Assembly: GCA_027475525.1 (NCBI GenBank)
Contig: JAMWFC010000113.1
Location: 1,476,001-1,540,000 of the forward strand
DNA length: 64,000 nucleotides
Reading direction: 5' to 3'
Source of the DNA: Macrolepiota albuminosa
Lineage: Eukaryota; Basidiomycota; Agaricomycetes; Agaricales; Agaricaceae
The notes beneath the pieces are model-generated. The model had not been told where the DNA came from. It did not search any database and saw only the letters and a list, made by a program, of their open reading frames with translations. Below are positions 28,860 through 41,810 of this stretch, one piece after another (the first letter of the stretch is position 1; each line of letters starts with the position of its first letter). Position numbers and translations under genes: made by a program.

Positions 28860-29530
28860 GGATTGTTAGGATCATAGCATGGTCCTAGCTTGCTCCTGAT
28901 GCTTTTTGCCTTTTTGTTTATGAGATTTAGTCTGCTGCTTGGCTTGTTGCTGGGCTACTTTGTATTTGAAGCAATTAGCCTGTGTATATGACCTTGCAAA
29001 CTACAAAAATCACAAGTAGCTTTGGCCAATGCAACATTCATAGCAATTGCAGCTGCAGCAGACTCATCAGCATGACGACAACATTGTATTTCCTCTGTGA
29101 CAAAGGCCTGGTGAATCTTGGCCTTGTTCAAGTCATCTTTAAAAAAAAGAGTTGATACAAATGCTAAGAAATTCTCAGGAAGCACTCTGATTAATGCTAT
29201 AGATGACAATTCATTGTCTAGTTTAGCAATATCAAAGTCTTTAGGGTGCAAATCCTGGATTCTCTTCATTGCAGTCTCAACTCTATTGATAAGAGTCTGC
29301 AGATTCTCATCTTCTCCTTTTCTGATGGAAAACAAGTCATCATAGGCATTAAAGCAAGTGTCTGAGTGCTGCTGCATATGTATCTGCTTTAGTGCATCCC
29401 ACATCTTGTCTGGTTGATCTTTGTGATCATTGAGATGGATTATTTGATCATCTTCTACCATCAGGCATGGAAATAGGCATTCAGGCATTCTAAGAGCAAA
29501 GATAGGCCTCCATTTCCTCAACCCAAGAGT
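28860..29530 (-). pseudogene. Copia B gag
   Basis: It carries the Copia gag (UBN2-type) pattern: DQPDKMWDALKQIHMQQ, AYDDLFSIRKGEDENLQTLI and RVLPENFLAFVSTL. The half zinc knuckle CDFCSLQGHIH and a lysine/glutamine-rich tail follow. The region from 29531 to 29970 is leader sequence with no long frame. Confidence 0.82.
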
Positions 29531-29970
29531 TATAGTTGTGGGAATTGAGTTTGTTGAAGGCTGATATAGAAGTAGGCATGATGAAAGAGTTGATGTGGAG
29601 TGTAGTGTCAGGAAATGCTGAAAAGCAATAGAATGCTAAAATCTAGTGTGCCAGAAGGAATTCAGCCACAAATCCAGTTAATAAAACTGGCAGGGTTCCT
29701 GTAAGGTCCTCAGGAGTGGTGCAGCAGGAAGGTGAGGTATAGTAAGTGTAACTAAGTAACTGCAGACTCTGCCATTGTAACACCTCCCAGTTAGGTGTGT
29801 CAGGCTTCACTGGCAAGATAAGGCAGCCCCACTTAAGGGTCACCACCCAATAGTTCAGAATCTATATATATAGAGAGAGCTGCAACCACTATAAGGACTA
29901 TAGCACAGACACAAAGCAGTAAAATGACAAAAACTTTGGACTGTAGCTTTAGAGGCTAAGGCCTATAATC

Positions 29971-30229
29971 TGTTGAAGACAGGCAAAGCACAGGAGACAG
30001 AAACTGTCACTAAAGCTGAAGTCCAAAGTCAGAAAGAATGAGGACTTTAGGTGAACTATCTACAGTTTATATACTGCTGAAAAACTATATACATGTGAAT
30101 GAAGAATAATTACATGTAGATACATATGATAGAATATAATCACATGGAGAATACATGTGATAGAATGAACTTGGAGTAGAATGATGATCATAATAGATAG
30201 TAGAATGCATGTAACATACAATTTTAACA
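29971..30229 (-). repeat. Copia B 5' LTR, 259 bp
   Basis: In plus orientation it starts TGTTGAAGACAGG and ends CAATTTTAACA. It differs from the 3' LTR by several small indels, so the element is not recent. Confidence 0.86.
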
Positions 30230-32331
30230 TATTAGCGCTGCAAGTTTAGCGCTTCCAACTACCCACAATGGTACCACTATAGCAGCACCCTTTGCTTGCT
30301 CTCCTTGTTTTCCCATTCCTCTGAAATGTAAGCCTGTTGTCACATCTTCTAGCAAGAGTCCTGATAAGCGTCATGAGTTAGTGCCAGCTACCCTTATGGT
30401 CTTGTCTACTACTGAGTTGTCTATAGATGAAGGGGAGGATACTGAGAGAGATACTGAGGGAGAAGACAATGAGGAAGCTTTGCCTGAGCCCATTATCAAT
30501 ACTGATGTGCTGTTGGCAGTGCATGCTCATCTTCTTTGCCTTACTCCCCCTATTACCACTAACCTCCAACAGAGTGGCCCCAGTGGTAACTCATGGGTAG
30601 CTTTCTTGTCTGCCTCTTCCCTTCTGACTACTCTTGCCAGTTCCTCCACTCCTTCTTTGCCTGTTGTCATGGAGATTCCTCCTGCTGAGAACGTTGTCAT
30701 GTCTGTTGCCAGCGCTACCTCTATTTCTGAGCTGGTGATGGCTAGCGACTTGCCTGCAGTTTTTCCTCTCACTCCTTTCATCATTCCTCCTTGCAGTTTT
30801 TCTTCTTTTTCCAGCATCTATGAATCTTCCACCATGCCAGAGTCCGAAGAAACTCTGGTGGCCCAGGATGAGCACTATTGCTGCTGGAGGTATTTGTCTT
30901 CTTATAGCATCCACTTCTTCTCTGCTAGAGCCATGTCTCCTGGTGATGAGCACTATAAATAGACACACCATGCTTCTGTAACTATTTAAGTATGCCTGTT
31001 CCTATTGGTTTCTTCTCCTCTTTTTCTAACTTTTGCTAAGTTTGATCTCTTCTAGACATCTCCTCCTGCTATGCGCGTTTCTGGCAACGCCTTCCCTTGG
31101 CTTGGGGATGAATTCTCTATCCTGTCACTCTTCTCCATCCTTCCGCAGATCTTTGCCAGCAACTTTGCCATATTGAGAATGTGACTGACATTGTTGGTCA
31201 TGAACTTGCCAATTTGTGTTCTTGTGTTTCAACCTTAGCATGCTGTGAGCTCCTCCTGCTCAAGCTTCATGATAACATTACTGATGTGCTTGGGTGGCAA
31301 GTGAGTAACACCATTCAGGATGAGGACTTGCTTCCTTTGGGCAATTCTGCGCTTTCTGAGTATGATGCGTAGTCACCAGCCTTTAGTGCCTCAAATTCTT
31401 GGACTATGTCAATTTTTAATACATGATATGATGTAGCTTGTACCAAAATAAATGCTCTCCCCCTTTTTGGTGCCAACAACATCAGTTTGTAAGTGACCAG
31501 AAAATAAATAAAATAAGAAAAAGGAGAAATGCTCAGCAGATCATGATAGCACAAAAACCTCTTTGCCAGTGTGGCCCAATTGCTAATACTATGCCAGCCT
31601 AGAAAGAAATGAGTATTGTCTGTAAATAATAAGTGGATTCATGCAAAAAGTTTAATATATAAAAGAACAGAGTGCCATTGATTGCTTGTGGCTATTTGGT
31701 AATGATGAGTAAAAGCACTAGATCTCAAATGTCAATTTCCTCTTTGTGTGATCTAAAAGTGAGTCAAACATATCCTATTGGCCAATGTCCCCATCAGGAT
31801 CCAAGTCCCTTGAGAAGTATCCTTCCATGCTGTTGCTAGTTGAAATACTGTCCATGTCCTATAAATAGCCTATGCATCAACTGAATCTCATCAAACTTTG
31901 TGATAAACAGCTCAACCAGCATTGTGTGGACCCCCCATTGTGATTGAATTCATGTCATGATGGATCCCCCCACCTTTTTGGAGTGTGCTACCTCTTTTTT
32001 TCACTATTACCCAGCTGGCGGCATGCCCAGACTGGCCAAAGGAGTCATCAAATTAAGTTGTTGTTGTCGTCTGCTGCATGTTGCTTGTGAAATTTGGAAT
32101 GATGACGCACCTCTGACCTGTTTTGATATGGTTCTCAGAAGCACTGGAGTCAAATTTTTCAGGTGTGTTATTGCTTTTTTTGCCCCCTTCTCTTCTAATA
32201 GTCGTCAAATAAAGCAAATCTTGACTGAGAAGACAACAGAGCACTTTGAGCTGCTGCTGGAGGAGAACCACTTTCTGGTTTGTCAATTCTTCACCTCTTT
32301 CCTCCCTTCTTAGCTAACTGCTGATAGGCTT
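30230..32331 (+). mobile_element. Gypsy 2 cargo-module copy, plus strand
   Basis: Frames at 30381-30962, 31181-31372 and 31957-32313 match the minus-strand cargo of Gypsy 2 (52247-53118, 51880-52182, 50977-51357) in order. Shared peptides include EETLV, RAMSPGDE and MDPPTFL. It is decayed and cut by Copia B on the left and a Gypsy 2-family LTR on the right. Its strand is opposite to that expected from the LTR at 32332, so it comes from a different, inverted copy. Confidence 0.75.
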
Positions 32332-33300
32332 TTACTCAGACTGAGCACATCAAGGAGTACACTACAGGCCTACAAATACTGGCCATACCAAAAACCCTAG
32401 CAATCTTCTCGGACACAGGACACTATAGGCCTTAGCACTCAGTTATAAGGCATTGTTTATCAGTCTAAACTACCACTATTAAGCCTTCAGCATACACTAC
32501 TCATTGACTTTAAAGAATTAGGAGATCTAGGACTCAGGACGCTAGCACAATAGTGGAAACACAACTTTGACTAAACTCCGATCAGTTCCATAAAGGAGTT
32601 AGCTATATTGGCATTTTATCCATCAAGAATTGATACAAGGTTTAGCGCCAATAGTAGAACTCATGGCATCTGTTGAAAATTTTCTGACCATACACTGCAG
32701 AGGCCTGGCCAATCAGAATTACACTAAAAAGTAAGCAGACTTATACAAGTTTAAATCAGTTTAGAGTCGCTGTAGCCGATAGGCTATAACGCTGTTGGTT
32801 GCCATTTCCCCATGTATGCTGGTCACCATTGACAGGTCACCATTATCTGTAACCATGAGGAGAAGTGCTAATTAGTAGCGCTGCAAATGGGCCTATTTCA
32901 AAAAATATAATAGTGCATAGTATAAAAGATAGCTACTCTGCATGTAATAACAACAAATCATAATCCTGGAGCACCCAAGTTACACTTAGCGTTCAAATTG
33001 CACTAGCTTAGCCCAACGATGCTACTAAGTTAGGTGCTAACCTTATTTATCTTATCTTCATCATTTGCAGTGCCATTTATGGGCACGTTACATTGCGCTA
33101 TTTGTCTTTATCTCTGTATCTTTGCTCAGGCTATAGCGCTTACAGTCTGTTAGGTAGCTTCCAAGGTGCTATTTTCTAGCACATCTGCTTGAGCATACCA
33201 GAACTCTGTCAGGACTCCTCCCAACTATGCATGCCAGGTGCTGGAGATGGCATTGTACTGCATATACATCCAGTACACCCAACCAAGGTTGACATCATCA
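32332..33300 (+). repeat. Gypsy 2-family LTR, 969 bp
   Basis: It begins TGATAGGCTTTTACTC and ends GACATCATCA. Many GCGC positions of the full element read GTGC or GCAC here, a sign of CpG decay. Confidence 0.85.
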
Positions 33301-34738
33301 TTTTGGAGCCCACTGCAAGGGGTTTTTGTTAAGACAAAATTCTGCTAGAAACTCAAGCCCAGCAACAGCGCTGCCTCCTGTTGGAGAGTGCATTTGAACA
33401 AGGCACCACTAACTCACCACACTTACCAGGCACGCTATCAAGGCAAACCTTAGACCAGGAGCTTGAGATGGCATCAGATAGCCTAGCAGAGAGCTTTTTC
33501 ACTTTTTCCCAATCTTTTAAGTACTTAGCAGGTGACAATCATATATCGCTTACTCTAGAAGAGTTATCTAGATCATTGTTGCCAGAACCTAGCGACTCAG
33601 AAGTAACTGAACTTGTACCTACTACATCAATGCCTAGTGACATTAGTACTGCCACTATACTTACTTCAACACATACATCAGCCGATATGAAGCAGGCAAA
33701 CACACAGCACATGCTGCTTAGGAACCATTTCTCATTGCCAAAATGGGACAAAACAAAGCCTCAAGAGCTAATGCAGTATTTTAAAGAATTAGACTATTTA
33801 CCATACAACTGTCATGTAACTGACAATATGCAGATGAAGGAGTACGCTGCCAGATACGTCTCATATGCATGTTGTTTCTAAGTGTCAAAAGACTAGTCAA
33901 GATCAAGGTCTTAAGCTTATTCCAAATCCTCTTTCTTGACAAATCTATTATGATCATTAGTGGCACTAAGAGTTGGCGACCCTGATTTAGGTGCCATCCC
34001 TCTATGGTCCAAGCCAGGTTGCTGCAAAGGTATGCCCATGTCTGTGCCTTTTAATACCTACTTTTCTGCCTCAAAGACTTTATCTATATCATAAGGCTTC
34101 TCAGGGTGATGGTCATGCATAAGGATTTTCAGATGATGCACCATCCTTGTCCACAGTGAAGTCAGAATCCCTTGTTGAAATAAGCAACGCTCCTCATTTC
34201 TGTAGAGCTTTCTGTTCTGTACTAGCCATCTTGCTATCCACTAAAAATCTTGATAGTAAGTTGATAGTGTGCCTAAAGTGTGAATTCCCATCACAAAAGT
34301 GTCCTATACTAGCTTCTGGATCTCCATTACCATATCACATGTAGCTTCCTCAGTGTCTGGATAAAGATGAATGATTGCCTTTTTCCATTTGTCATAGGTG
34401 AAAGGCCTTGGCACTGCTTTATTTGTCAATTCTTGAAACTTGTTCAAGCCTGTCCATGATTCAGTGGTATCAGATGGAACTGTGCCATTTCTGTGGTGAG
34501 GCGGAACATATTATGACTAGATGCCATTGCACTATCTTTGAACAGTACCTGCAACAAGGAAGAGCCCACTGAGGTGCAAATGGTAAAATAGTCTTACCTT
34601 CAGGCATCAACATTCTCATCTATTCCAAGCATAAGACTTTCCAGAGGCACATTGACAAACAGCACTATCGCAACTCAGAAAACTTGGCGTCAGGCAATCT
34701 GAACAGTGCTACATCAAACAAGACAGAAATGAACCCTC
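33301..34738 (+). pseudogene. Gypsy 2-family gag fragment with internal inversion
   Basis: The gag start (HLPGTLSRQTLDQELEMASDS, KWDKTKPQELMQYFKEL) matches 44400-44870. From about 33870 to 34478 the sequence matches gag only as its reverse complement, then resumes forward with the zinc knuckle CHFCGEAEHIMTRCHC near 34480-34530. It ends at a Copia LTR. Confidence 0.82.
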
Positions 34739-35023
34739 TATTGAAAATAAGCAAAGCACAGGGGACAGAAACTGTCACTAAAGCTGAAGTCCAAAGTCAA
34801 AAAGAGTATATTGAGCAAAGCAAAGTACTACTAACCTGAAATCCAAAGTCAGAAATTTCTGACTTTGGACTTCAGGTGATTTATTTACAGTTTGTATACT
34901 GCTGAAAAACTATATACATATGAATAAAGAATAATCACATGTGGATACATGTGATAGAATGAACTTGGAGTAGAATGGTGATTATAATAGATAGTAGAAT
35001 GCATGTAACAGGTAATTTCAACA
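34739..35023 (-). repeat. Copia B-family LTR at a deletion junction
   Basis: It begins TATTGAAAATAAGC and ends GGTAATTTCAACA. On its left is Gypsy 2 gag, on its right sequence matching 50748 of the full element, so most of pol is missing across it. Confidence 0.82.
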
Positions 35024-36412
35024 GAATCGCCTCACTCAAATAACATGGGGGGGACAAAGACAGGCAAATGGCAGGTCAAGAGGGGCCAAACCAAAAAATA
35101 CGCTTGCTCACAACCATCAGATCCTCAAAGAGACTATGAAAAAGACAAGCGCCAGTATACTTGCAAGGGAACTGGAAGCAGAATGCTGTTAGACACAGAA
35201 GAAGGAGAGGTGATGGCTCAGTAACTAACCAAGTAATAGCTTTTCTCCATCAAAAGCTGAAGATGATGCATCATGTTCTCAGTGGCAATTTTCTGAATTT
35301 AGTGACTATCAGAAGAGTACTGTAATGCAGCAGGAATAGCAGCACATGCACATGGAAAGCTTGACTCCAAGTAGCCTCCATACTGAAACACGTTAACCAG
35401 AACACATCTTCCTAAATTTCACAAGTGGCATGCAGTAGTTTGCAGTGACAATTCAACTCAACAACTTTGTTAGCCAACTTAGAAATACTCTCAGGAGGGT
35501 AGTGGTGAAAAAACAAAGTGGCCTGGTCCAGAAAAATGGGAGAATCCATGGTGATATAGGCATGATCACAGCTTCAAGTCCACACACAACCAGACGGGAT
35601 GGCCATCGTAAAGACTGATGGAATTGAGTTGATACATAAGTAATTTATAGGAAATAGGAAGTGTTTTGACTAGCGACAGCATGGGAGAACTTTTTTCAAG
35701 AGATCAGGACCCTAACAGGAGTGCTAGCCAATCAGAGGCATTTGACTCACCCTGAGACCGTCCAAAAAGGAAGTTGACATTCAATGTTTAGTGCTTACTC
35801 ACATCATCACCAAATAGATATAAGCGACTACTGGTTTTCTATTTTTTTATACACTACACTTCTTGCATGGATCCACTTATTTATTTACAGACAGTACCCA
35901 TTTCTACTTAGTCTGACATGGTAATAGCTATTGGACCACACTGGCAAAGGGGTTTTGCACCATGATGATCTACTGAGTGTTTCCTCTTTTTCCTTTAGTT
36001 TGTTTATTTTGATTGCTTGTAGACTGAAGTGTTGATATTAAAAGAAGGGAGTTTATTTGAGTATAGGACGATATCAAAAATTATGTATCAAGCAATCACA
36101 CTATCAAAGTCCAAGAAAAACAGAGCACTATGGGCCAGCGACTACACATTAAATGCAGGAAGGGCAAGATCACTTAGAAGAAGCAAATCTCTGTCCTAAG
36201 TATGGTTACTTACTTGCCACTTGAGCACATTAGTGATATTGTCATGAAGACCAAGCAAAAGGGTCTCACAACATGCTAAAGTATTGATGTGAGGGTGCAG
36301 GAGGGCCAGGTTGCACCTAACTGTCTTGGTAGCCTCATCAACATGAAGAGGTTGTTGGCAAAGGTCTTCAGCAAGACAAAGAGGAGTTACAGGGTAAGAA
36401 AATGTTGAAATT
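35024..36412 (-). mobile_element. Gypsy 2 cargo-module copy, minus strand, partial
   Basis: It aligns along its length with 50748-52100 of Gypsy 2 (for example GGGGCCAAACCAA against GGGGCCGAACCAA) and keeps the same strand. It is more decayed and ends at a Copia LTR. Confidence 0.8.
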
Positions 36413-36716
36413 GCCTTGTTACATGCATTCCACTTTCATTATAATCATTATTCTACTCCAAGTTCATTCTATCACATGTATTCTTTATGTGATTATATTC
36501 TATCACATGTATCGACATGTGATTATTCTTTATTCACTAGTTTTCCAGCAGTATATAAACTATAGATAGATCACCTGAAGTTCTCATTCTTTCTGACTTT
36601 GGACTTCAGGTTAGTAGTACTTTACTTTGCTCAATAAACTCTTTCTGACTTTAGACTTCAGCTTTAGTGACAGTTTTTATTCCCTGTGCTTTGCCTGTCT
36701 TCAACAAGTGCTTGAG
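36413..36716 (+). repeat. Copia B-family LTR, plus orientation
   Basis: It starts TGTTGAAATTGCC and ends CTGTCTTCAACA, opposite to the other family members here. No target duplication is visible, so it marks a rearranged junction. Confidence 0.85.
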
Positions 36717-39535
36717 TCAATAATCATGTCTAGCATGAGAGACCGTTCCCTAACAAGTTTCTTGCATGGCCAGGCAGCTCGTGCTAACTGCCTAGCCAGA
36801 ATAGGTGAAAAAATTATTTTTTGTTGTCTCTAGCAACTCTTGAAGGTGTTGAAAAGGCTCAACACTGAGCAAAGGGAATAGCCTATGTGCTTTATGAAAT
36901 CATTCTTTAGAAATGAGATCTGCAACTTGATTATCCTCGCTTTAGATGAAGCGAACTTTTAATTCATGATGCTGCTAGAGGAAGATGTCAACTGTATGTT
37001 TCAACAGTTGGTTGTAAGGCGGTAACACATGTATACTACTGAAAATAGCCACCATGTTAAAGTTATTAGTATAGATTATGATTTTGAAGGATGTGTGGCT
37101 GCTTCGACAGCAAGCAAGAAAGCCATAGCAACTATAAGTGCTTCAAAGAAAAATATTAGATCGCTAAATACATTTTCAGGTGTCTTGGCAAAAAAAGCCC
37201 TGCGCTCCCTCAGATACTAAAACCTGAGTCCTGTGAGGCAAGCATCAGACTCAATGACTAGATCAGCATCTGTCTTGTTCTAGATAGCTGGCATTAAAAT
37301 CTTAGTTCCACTCAAGTGCTCCATATGACTGACAGCCTACAGTAAGTCCCTTCTGATGGCCTTATTGCACTAAATGCGAGCATGAGGACAGTCCCCCATG
37401 CTGTTTAGTTTTGCATAAATATTAGAAAGACAGAGGGCAAGTAGTGGAAAAATATTCAGACTCCAGTTTACCCACCCTGCTAGGTGCTGCCATGCCCTTT
37501 TGGTGAAATATCTGGATTTTCCTTTTAGGGAATCAGCGAAATATCTCATCCCATTCATCAGATTTTTTTTTGCATCCTGCAAAAGTGCCATGCTCATATT
37601 GTTTGAGTGTACTGAGATGTCAATTATCACCAAAGACGTTTCAAAGACTGCTTATGGGACACTCCTAGCTCATCCCATAACATAAGCAGCTTGATCTGGT
37701 TGGTTGGCATTTTTTAATTGTAAGGTGAGTAGTATGTGAAGTCATCATTGTCATTTATGACGAATGAATCATTATTAAAGACAAAGAGGTGCTTTATATC
37801 CATCATATGTTCAGAGAGTATGTACCTGCTGTGAGGTCCATTACTAACCAAAAGTCCTTAGAATATGGTTTTGAAACCGCATAGATTGGTGAGCTAGTCA
37901 TGGCAAGATATAGAAGCCTCTCAAATGAGTGTGAAAAATAGTCTTTTTTAATCTCAATGTCATGCTGGGCTCTCAAAAAATTTGCCTCTGCAGTATTCTC
38001 TGGAGTGTCTGTAGACATGTCACAGATGGAGGGATAAGTATTCTGGTATGTATCTGCAAATGGCCAGAATCCTTCTCTTAAGCTCTTGATTACTGACTCC
38101 ACAAAAGATGAGTTAGAGTGAGAGATGAGCAAATCTTCTAGTACATCAACTCTGAGGGACATAACGATCTTGAATAATTCAGGATGATTATTAAGGGTCT
38201 CACTAGCATTGGGATTTGTAAATTTCTGTACTGAAGGTGTTGGTAACGGCTTAGCAATTTCCGACCAACTCAACATTGTCAAGAGTGAATTGGAATCACT
38301 GATATCATAAGAAAACAGAGATATTTTAGCTTAAAGTCATGCATAACTTCAGTTCTTGCATATCTCTGGGCACTCAAATCCTAGATGGAGTCTGCTGCAG
38401 TGTTGGCACAGGTGGCTCCAGTAACATGTCCCAGAGTCGAATGAGCATCCCTTGGCACTATTCCACCATCTACACATGGAACCTCTTGTTGATAAATGTG
38501 GTGCAGTTTGGCTCAGTCCTGACCCAAAAGACTTTCTGATTCTGTAGTTAATCCTATCAATGTTGAGGGTCAAATTCCTGAGGTCAACAAACTCCTGCTG
38601 ATTGGTGAGCAGCATCTTTGTGCCTCCACCAACTCTGGTTTTAACTGCCTTATCATAGGCAATAACCTTTTCATGGGCGGTTTCATATTTAACCGTGAAG
38701 AGGTTAAGAATTTGGCTAACATATGTCTGGAATTCATGATCTCGGTTGGGGAAGGCAAAGTGCAATGCTTTTGCATAGATATTTGTGACAACCAACCATT
38801 GTCCACTAGTTTGTACCTTTCTAGCCAAAGCACTAACTCCAAACACAATCTCACAGTGTCTGAAATGCCCTCAATTCTCTCTAAGAGCTTCTAGATGTCC
38901 AACAAAGCTATATATTATGTCAAAGCATGCTGCTTCCCCTTGAAGAACTTTGTCCCATTTGGAGGAGGGGAAGTTGGATAGAGCAATTTGCGATGTAAGT
39001 ATGCTTCGTTTAACTTCACTGATGTTAAAGGTATATTGTCTGAGTGATTTTCTGTTTTGGCTGCACTGAGGATCACCATGTGCTTGAGCGAGTTTCTCCT
39101 GCTCAAACCAGGGCAGCTTGCTCTCATCAAATTTACGTCACTTGCAGTCAGGCTCATTATTCTTGACAAAAAAGTCAGAATCACTAGATCTGCCATCATA
39201 GTTGCTAGTGGTATTCCCAAGGAGATCTCTTGAGTTGTCATGTCTGATGCAAGCGACGTATATATTGGTAGGTTTGCCACTGAGATGGAGTGGCAAGGAG
39301 TAGTCCTGGTGAGATCCTTGCAGGGCTGATTTTTGCCTCAGAAGTGACAAGGCACCTTTATTCTGTCCTCTAGACTGATTTGTAGATTCAACTTTATTGA
39401 CCACTGACCCTTTTCCCTTCCTGACCTCAGCACTTCTGTCACCTTTGAGAATTTTGTGCCTCTTTGCATGTCAGCATCTGAGCTTTGCTTTCTTTTCAAT
39501 ATCATCAATAGGAGTGAGGTAACTGTTGATGGTGT
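36717..39535 (-). mobile_element. DIRS-type (tyrosine-recombinase) retroelement, minus strand
   Basis: From right to left it reads a gag with the cysteine/histidine cluster CRWWNSAKGCSFDSGTCYWSH and CQHCSRLHLGFECP (38349-38480). An RT start SLREGFWPFADTYQ with DIEIKKDYFSHSF and SPIYAVSKPYS (37803-38282) follows, then the late RT/RNase H part HLAGWVNWSLNIFPLL and CLTGLRF (36900-37640). This order and these phrases fit agaricomycete RT elements that use a tyrosine recombinase. Stops are frequent. No recombinase lies in this piece. Confidence 0.75.
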
Positions 39536-39847
39536 TGTTGAAGACAGGCAAAGCACAGGGGACAGAAACTGTCACTAAAGCTGAAGTCCAAAGTCAGAAA
39601 GAGTGTATTGAGCAAAGTAAAGTACTACTAACCTGAAGTTCAAAGTCAGAAAGAGTGAGGACTTCAGGTGATCTATTTATAGTTTATATACTGCTGGAAA
39701 ACCATATACATGTGAATAAAGAATAATCACATGTGGATACATATGATAGAATATAATCACATGGAAGATACATGTAATAAAATGAACTTGGAGTAGAATG
39801 ATGATCATAATAGATAGTGGATTGCATGTAACAAGGCAATTTCAACA
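39536..39847 (-). repeat. Copia B-family LTR inserted in the DIRS-type element
   Basis: This 312-bp LTR (TGTTGAAGACAGG ... ATTTCAACA) is flanked by GGTGT and GGTGC, a near-perfect 5-bp target duplication. It interrupts the DIRS-type 5' region. Confidence 0.83.
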
Positions 39848-40380
39848 GGTGCCTTGTCTGATTTCTGGTGAGGCTCCTGACTTATTGACAGTGTTAACAA
39901 TGGTGGTACTGTGATTGGACGTGATTTGTTTTTCTTTTAGAAAGCTTTGAGGTGACTTTTAAGGCATTTAATGATAGATTATTCAGTATCAAATGATTCA
40001 TCAGTGATGGGGTGTTCACAGACGACCTCTCCTCTGGGTTCATCTCTAGAGATGAGTTGGCAGGTGCTCTGGATTCCCAACATGGACCCAGACAATCTAG
40101 TAGACTGCAAGATATGGGTACTCATTCAGGTTTGAGGTTTACCAATGCAGCAAATAGATGTGATTTCACTACAAACAAATATAATATGCTGCCTAGCCTG
40201 ATACTTAGATTATCTTTGCTGACACTTCCTTCAGACTGTACCACTTGCCTAAAGAGTAATTGTCAAGGTGAGACTCTCTTGAAGATAGGTCTCACCTGCA
40301 CCCCTCTCTAGTATGTAGTATGTATATGTAATATACTATTTAGTCGTACTACTATTGATTGCCATAAAATATAATTGAAA
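39848..40380 (-). mobile_element. DIRS-type element 5' region with empty Gypsy 2 target site
   Basis: On the minus strand 40180-40370 matches both flanks of Gypsy 2: the sequence CAATAGTAGTACGACTAAAT is continuous here. The rest of the stretch to 39848 holds no long frame. Confidence 0.72.
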
Positions 40381-40739
40381 TTTTCAGCTTCCAGACAAGA
40401 AAATTTTTGGTGAACATTGTAAAAGTCTATACTGAGCCAAAATACATATTTAGCATCTAGCCATGGCTTAAAGAAATCTTGAAATGCTCTAAGCATGCCT
40501 TGATAACAATAAAGATTAAGTAATGAAGCATCAAAATAATATACTGCACTGAATCCAAGCAAAAAAGGCCATTACAGCTGATGAAAAAATGAAGGAAACT
40601 TGGTTGCTGAGGAGAGAATGGTTAAACTACTTAAAGGAACCTCTGATTATAAACAGGAACTAGAACTCTTAGATTCTAGTCAAAAGGCCATTGTTAAAAA
40701 GCTTATAGAATTGGGAGAAGGAACTAAAAAAGTTGTCAG
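40381..40739. other. Unassigned sequence between repeats
   Basis: A 50-odd-residue lysine/glutamate-rich frame (KQELELLDSSQKAIVKKLIELG, 40630-40739) runs into the following LTR. I recognise no family; it may be a transposon remnant. Confidence 0.4.
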
Positions 40740-41759
40740 TGATAGGCTTCTACTCAGACTGAGCGCATCAAAGAACATTATAGGTTGGCCAACACTTGAC
40801 ATATGGGAGACTCTAGCAACTAGATTAGATACAGAACAGCTCTGGCTTGGGCGCTTTATTGCAGATCTTACCCATTTACCTTAATCATTATTTATTAGCC
40901 CTTCAGCACCCTCTATTTACCAACTTCAAGGATTTGGGAGGCTTGGAACTTATAGCGCTAGCACAACAATGGGAAGTAGACTCTGACCAAACCTCAATCA
41001 CTTTTGGAAGAGGTTAACACTAGGCACTGTCAATCGTTAAGATACCTCAATCAGAAGTCTAAAGAATCAATGACGACAAGACAAGATACACTCAGACCCA
41101 ACATTTAAATCTATCAGAAGATGATACAATGTTTAGTGCTGGGATTAGCACTCATGGCATCTGTCAAGGATTTTTTGACCATACCCCAGAGTGGCCTGGC
41201 CAATCAGAATTACATTAGAGTAAGCAGACTCATATCATTTGTCTAAGAAGTTTTAAAGTTGCCATTAGTTGCCATTGACAGGTCACCATTAGCTGGGATC
41301 ACGATGAGAGGTGCTAATTAGTAGCAGTGCAAATGGACTTGTCTTAGAAACACAGTAGCATATAGTATACAAGATAGCTACTGCCTATGTATATAGCAAT
41401 GAATTGTAACCTTTTGAGCACCCAGTTACACTTAGTATTCAAATTGCACTAGCTTGACCTAATGTCGTTACTAAGTTGGGTGCTAACCTCATTTATCTTG
41501 TCTTTGTTGTTTGCAGTGCCATCTACAAGCACATTACACTGTGCTATTTGTCTTTATCTCTATATCTCTGCTTAGACTATGATGCTTACAGTTTGTAAGG
41601 TAGCATCTGAGATGTTATTATCTAGTGCGTTGTTTTATCACATTTGCTCAAGCACACTGGAACTCTGTCAGGATTTCTCACAACTATGCATGCTAGGCGC
41701 TGGAGATGGTGTTGTACTGTGTATACGTCCAGCGCATTCAACCACAGTTGGCATCATCA
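40740..41759 (+). repeat. Gypsy 2-family LTR, 1020 bp, with internal stub
   Basis: It runs from TGATAGGCTTCTACTC to TTGGCATCATCA. A 51-bp piece of the Gypsy 2 leader (TTTTGAAGCCCACT-like, 41760-41810) follows and is cut by a Copia LTR. CpG sites are strongly depleted. Confidence 0.84.
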
Positions 41760-41810
41760 TTTTGAAGCCTACTGTGAGGGGTTTTGTTAAAACAGAATTC
41801 TGCTGGAAAC

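Larger units (their letters stand above)
23296..30229 (-). mobile_element. Ty1/Copia element B, minus strand, with nested LINE 3
   Basis: Two LTRs bracket gag, protease, integrase, RT and RNase H in Copia order (protease-integrase-RT-RNase H) on the minus strand. A purine tract (GATCAGGGAGGAC) precedes the 3' LTR. The RT is internally deleted and a LINE occupies 25850-28840. The outer flanks (GGTAATCT and TATTAGCG) share no target duplication, so at least one end was rearranged after insertion. Confidence 0.87.

Noticed and set aside
23296..30229. Copia B as a simple, intact insertion
   Set aside because: The outer flanks share no target duplication, the RT is deleted and a LINE is nested within.
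30381..30962. A 193-residue frame that could pass for a host gene
   Set aside because: It matches the cargo of Gypsy 2 at 52247-53118 and is flanked by transposon sequence.
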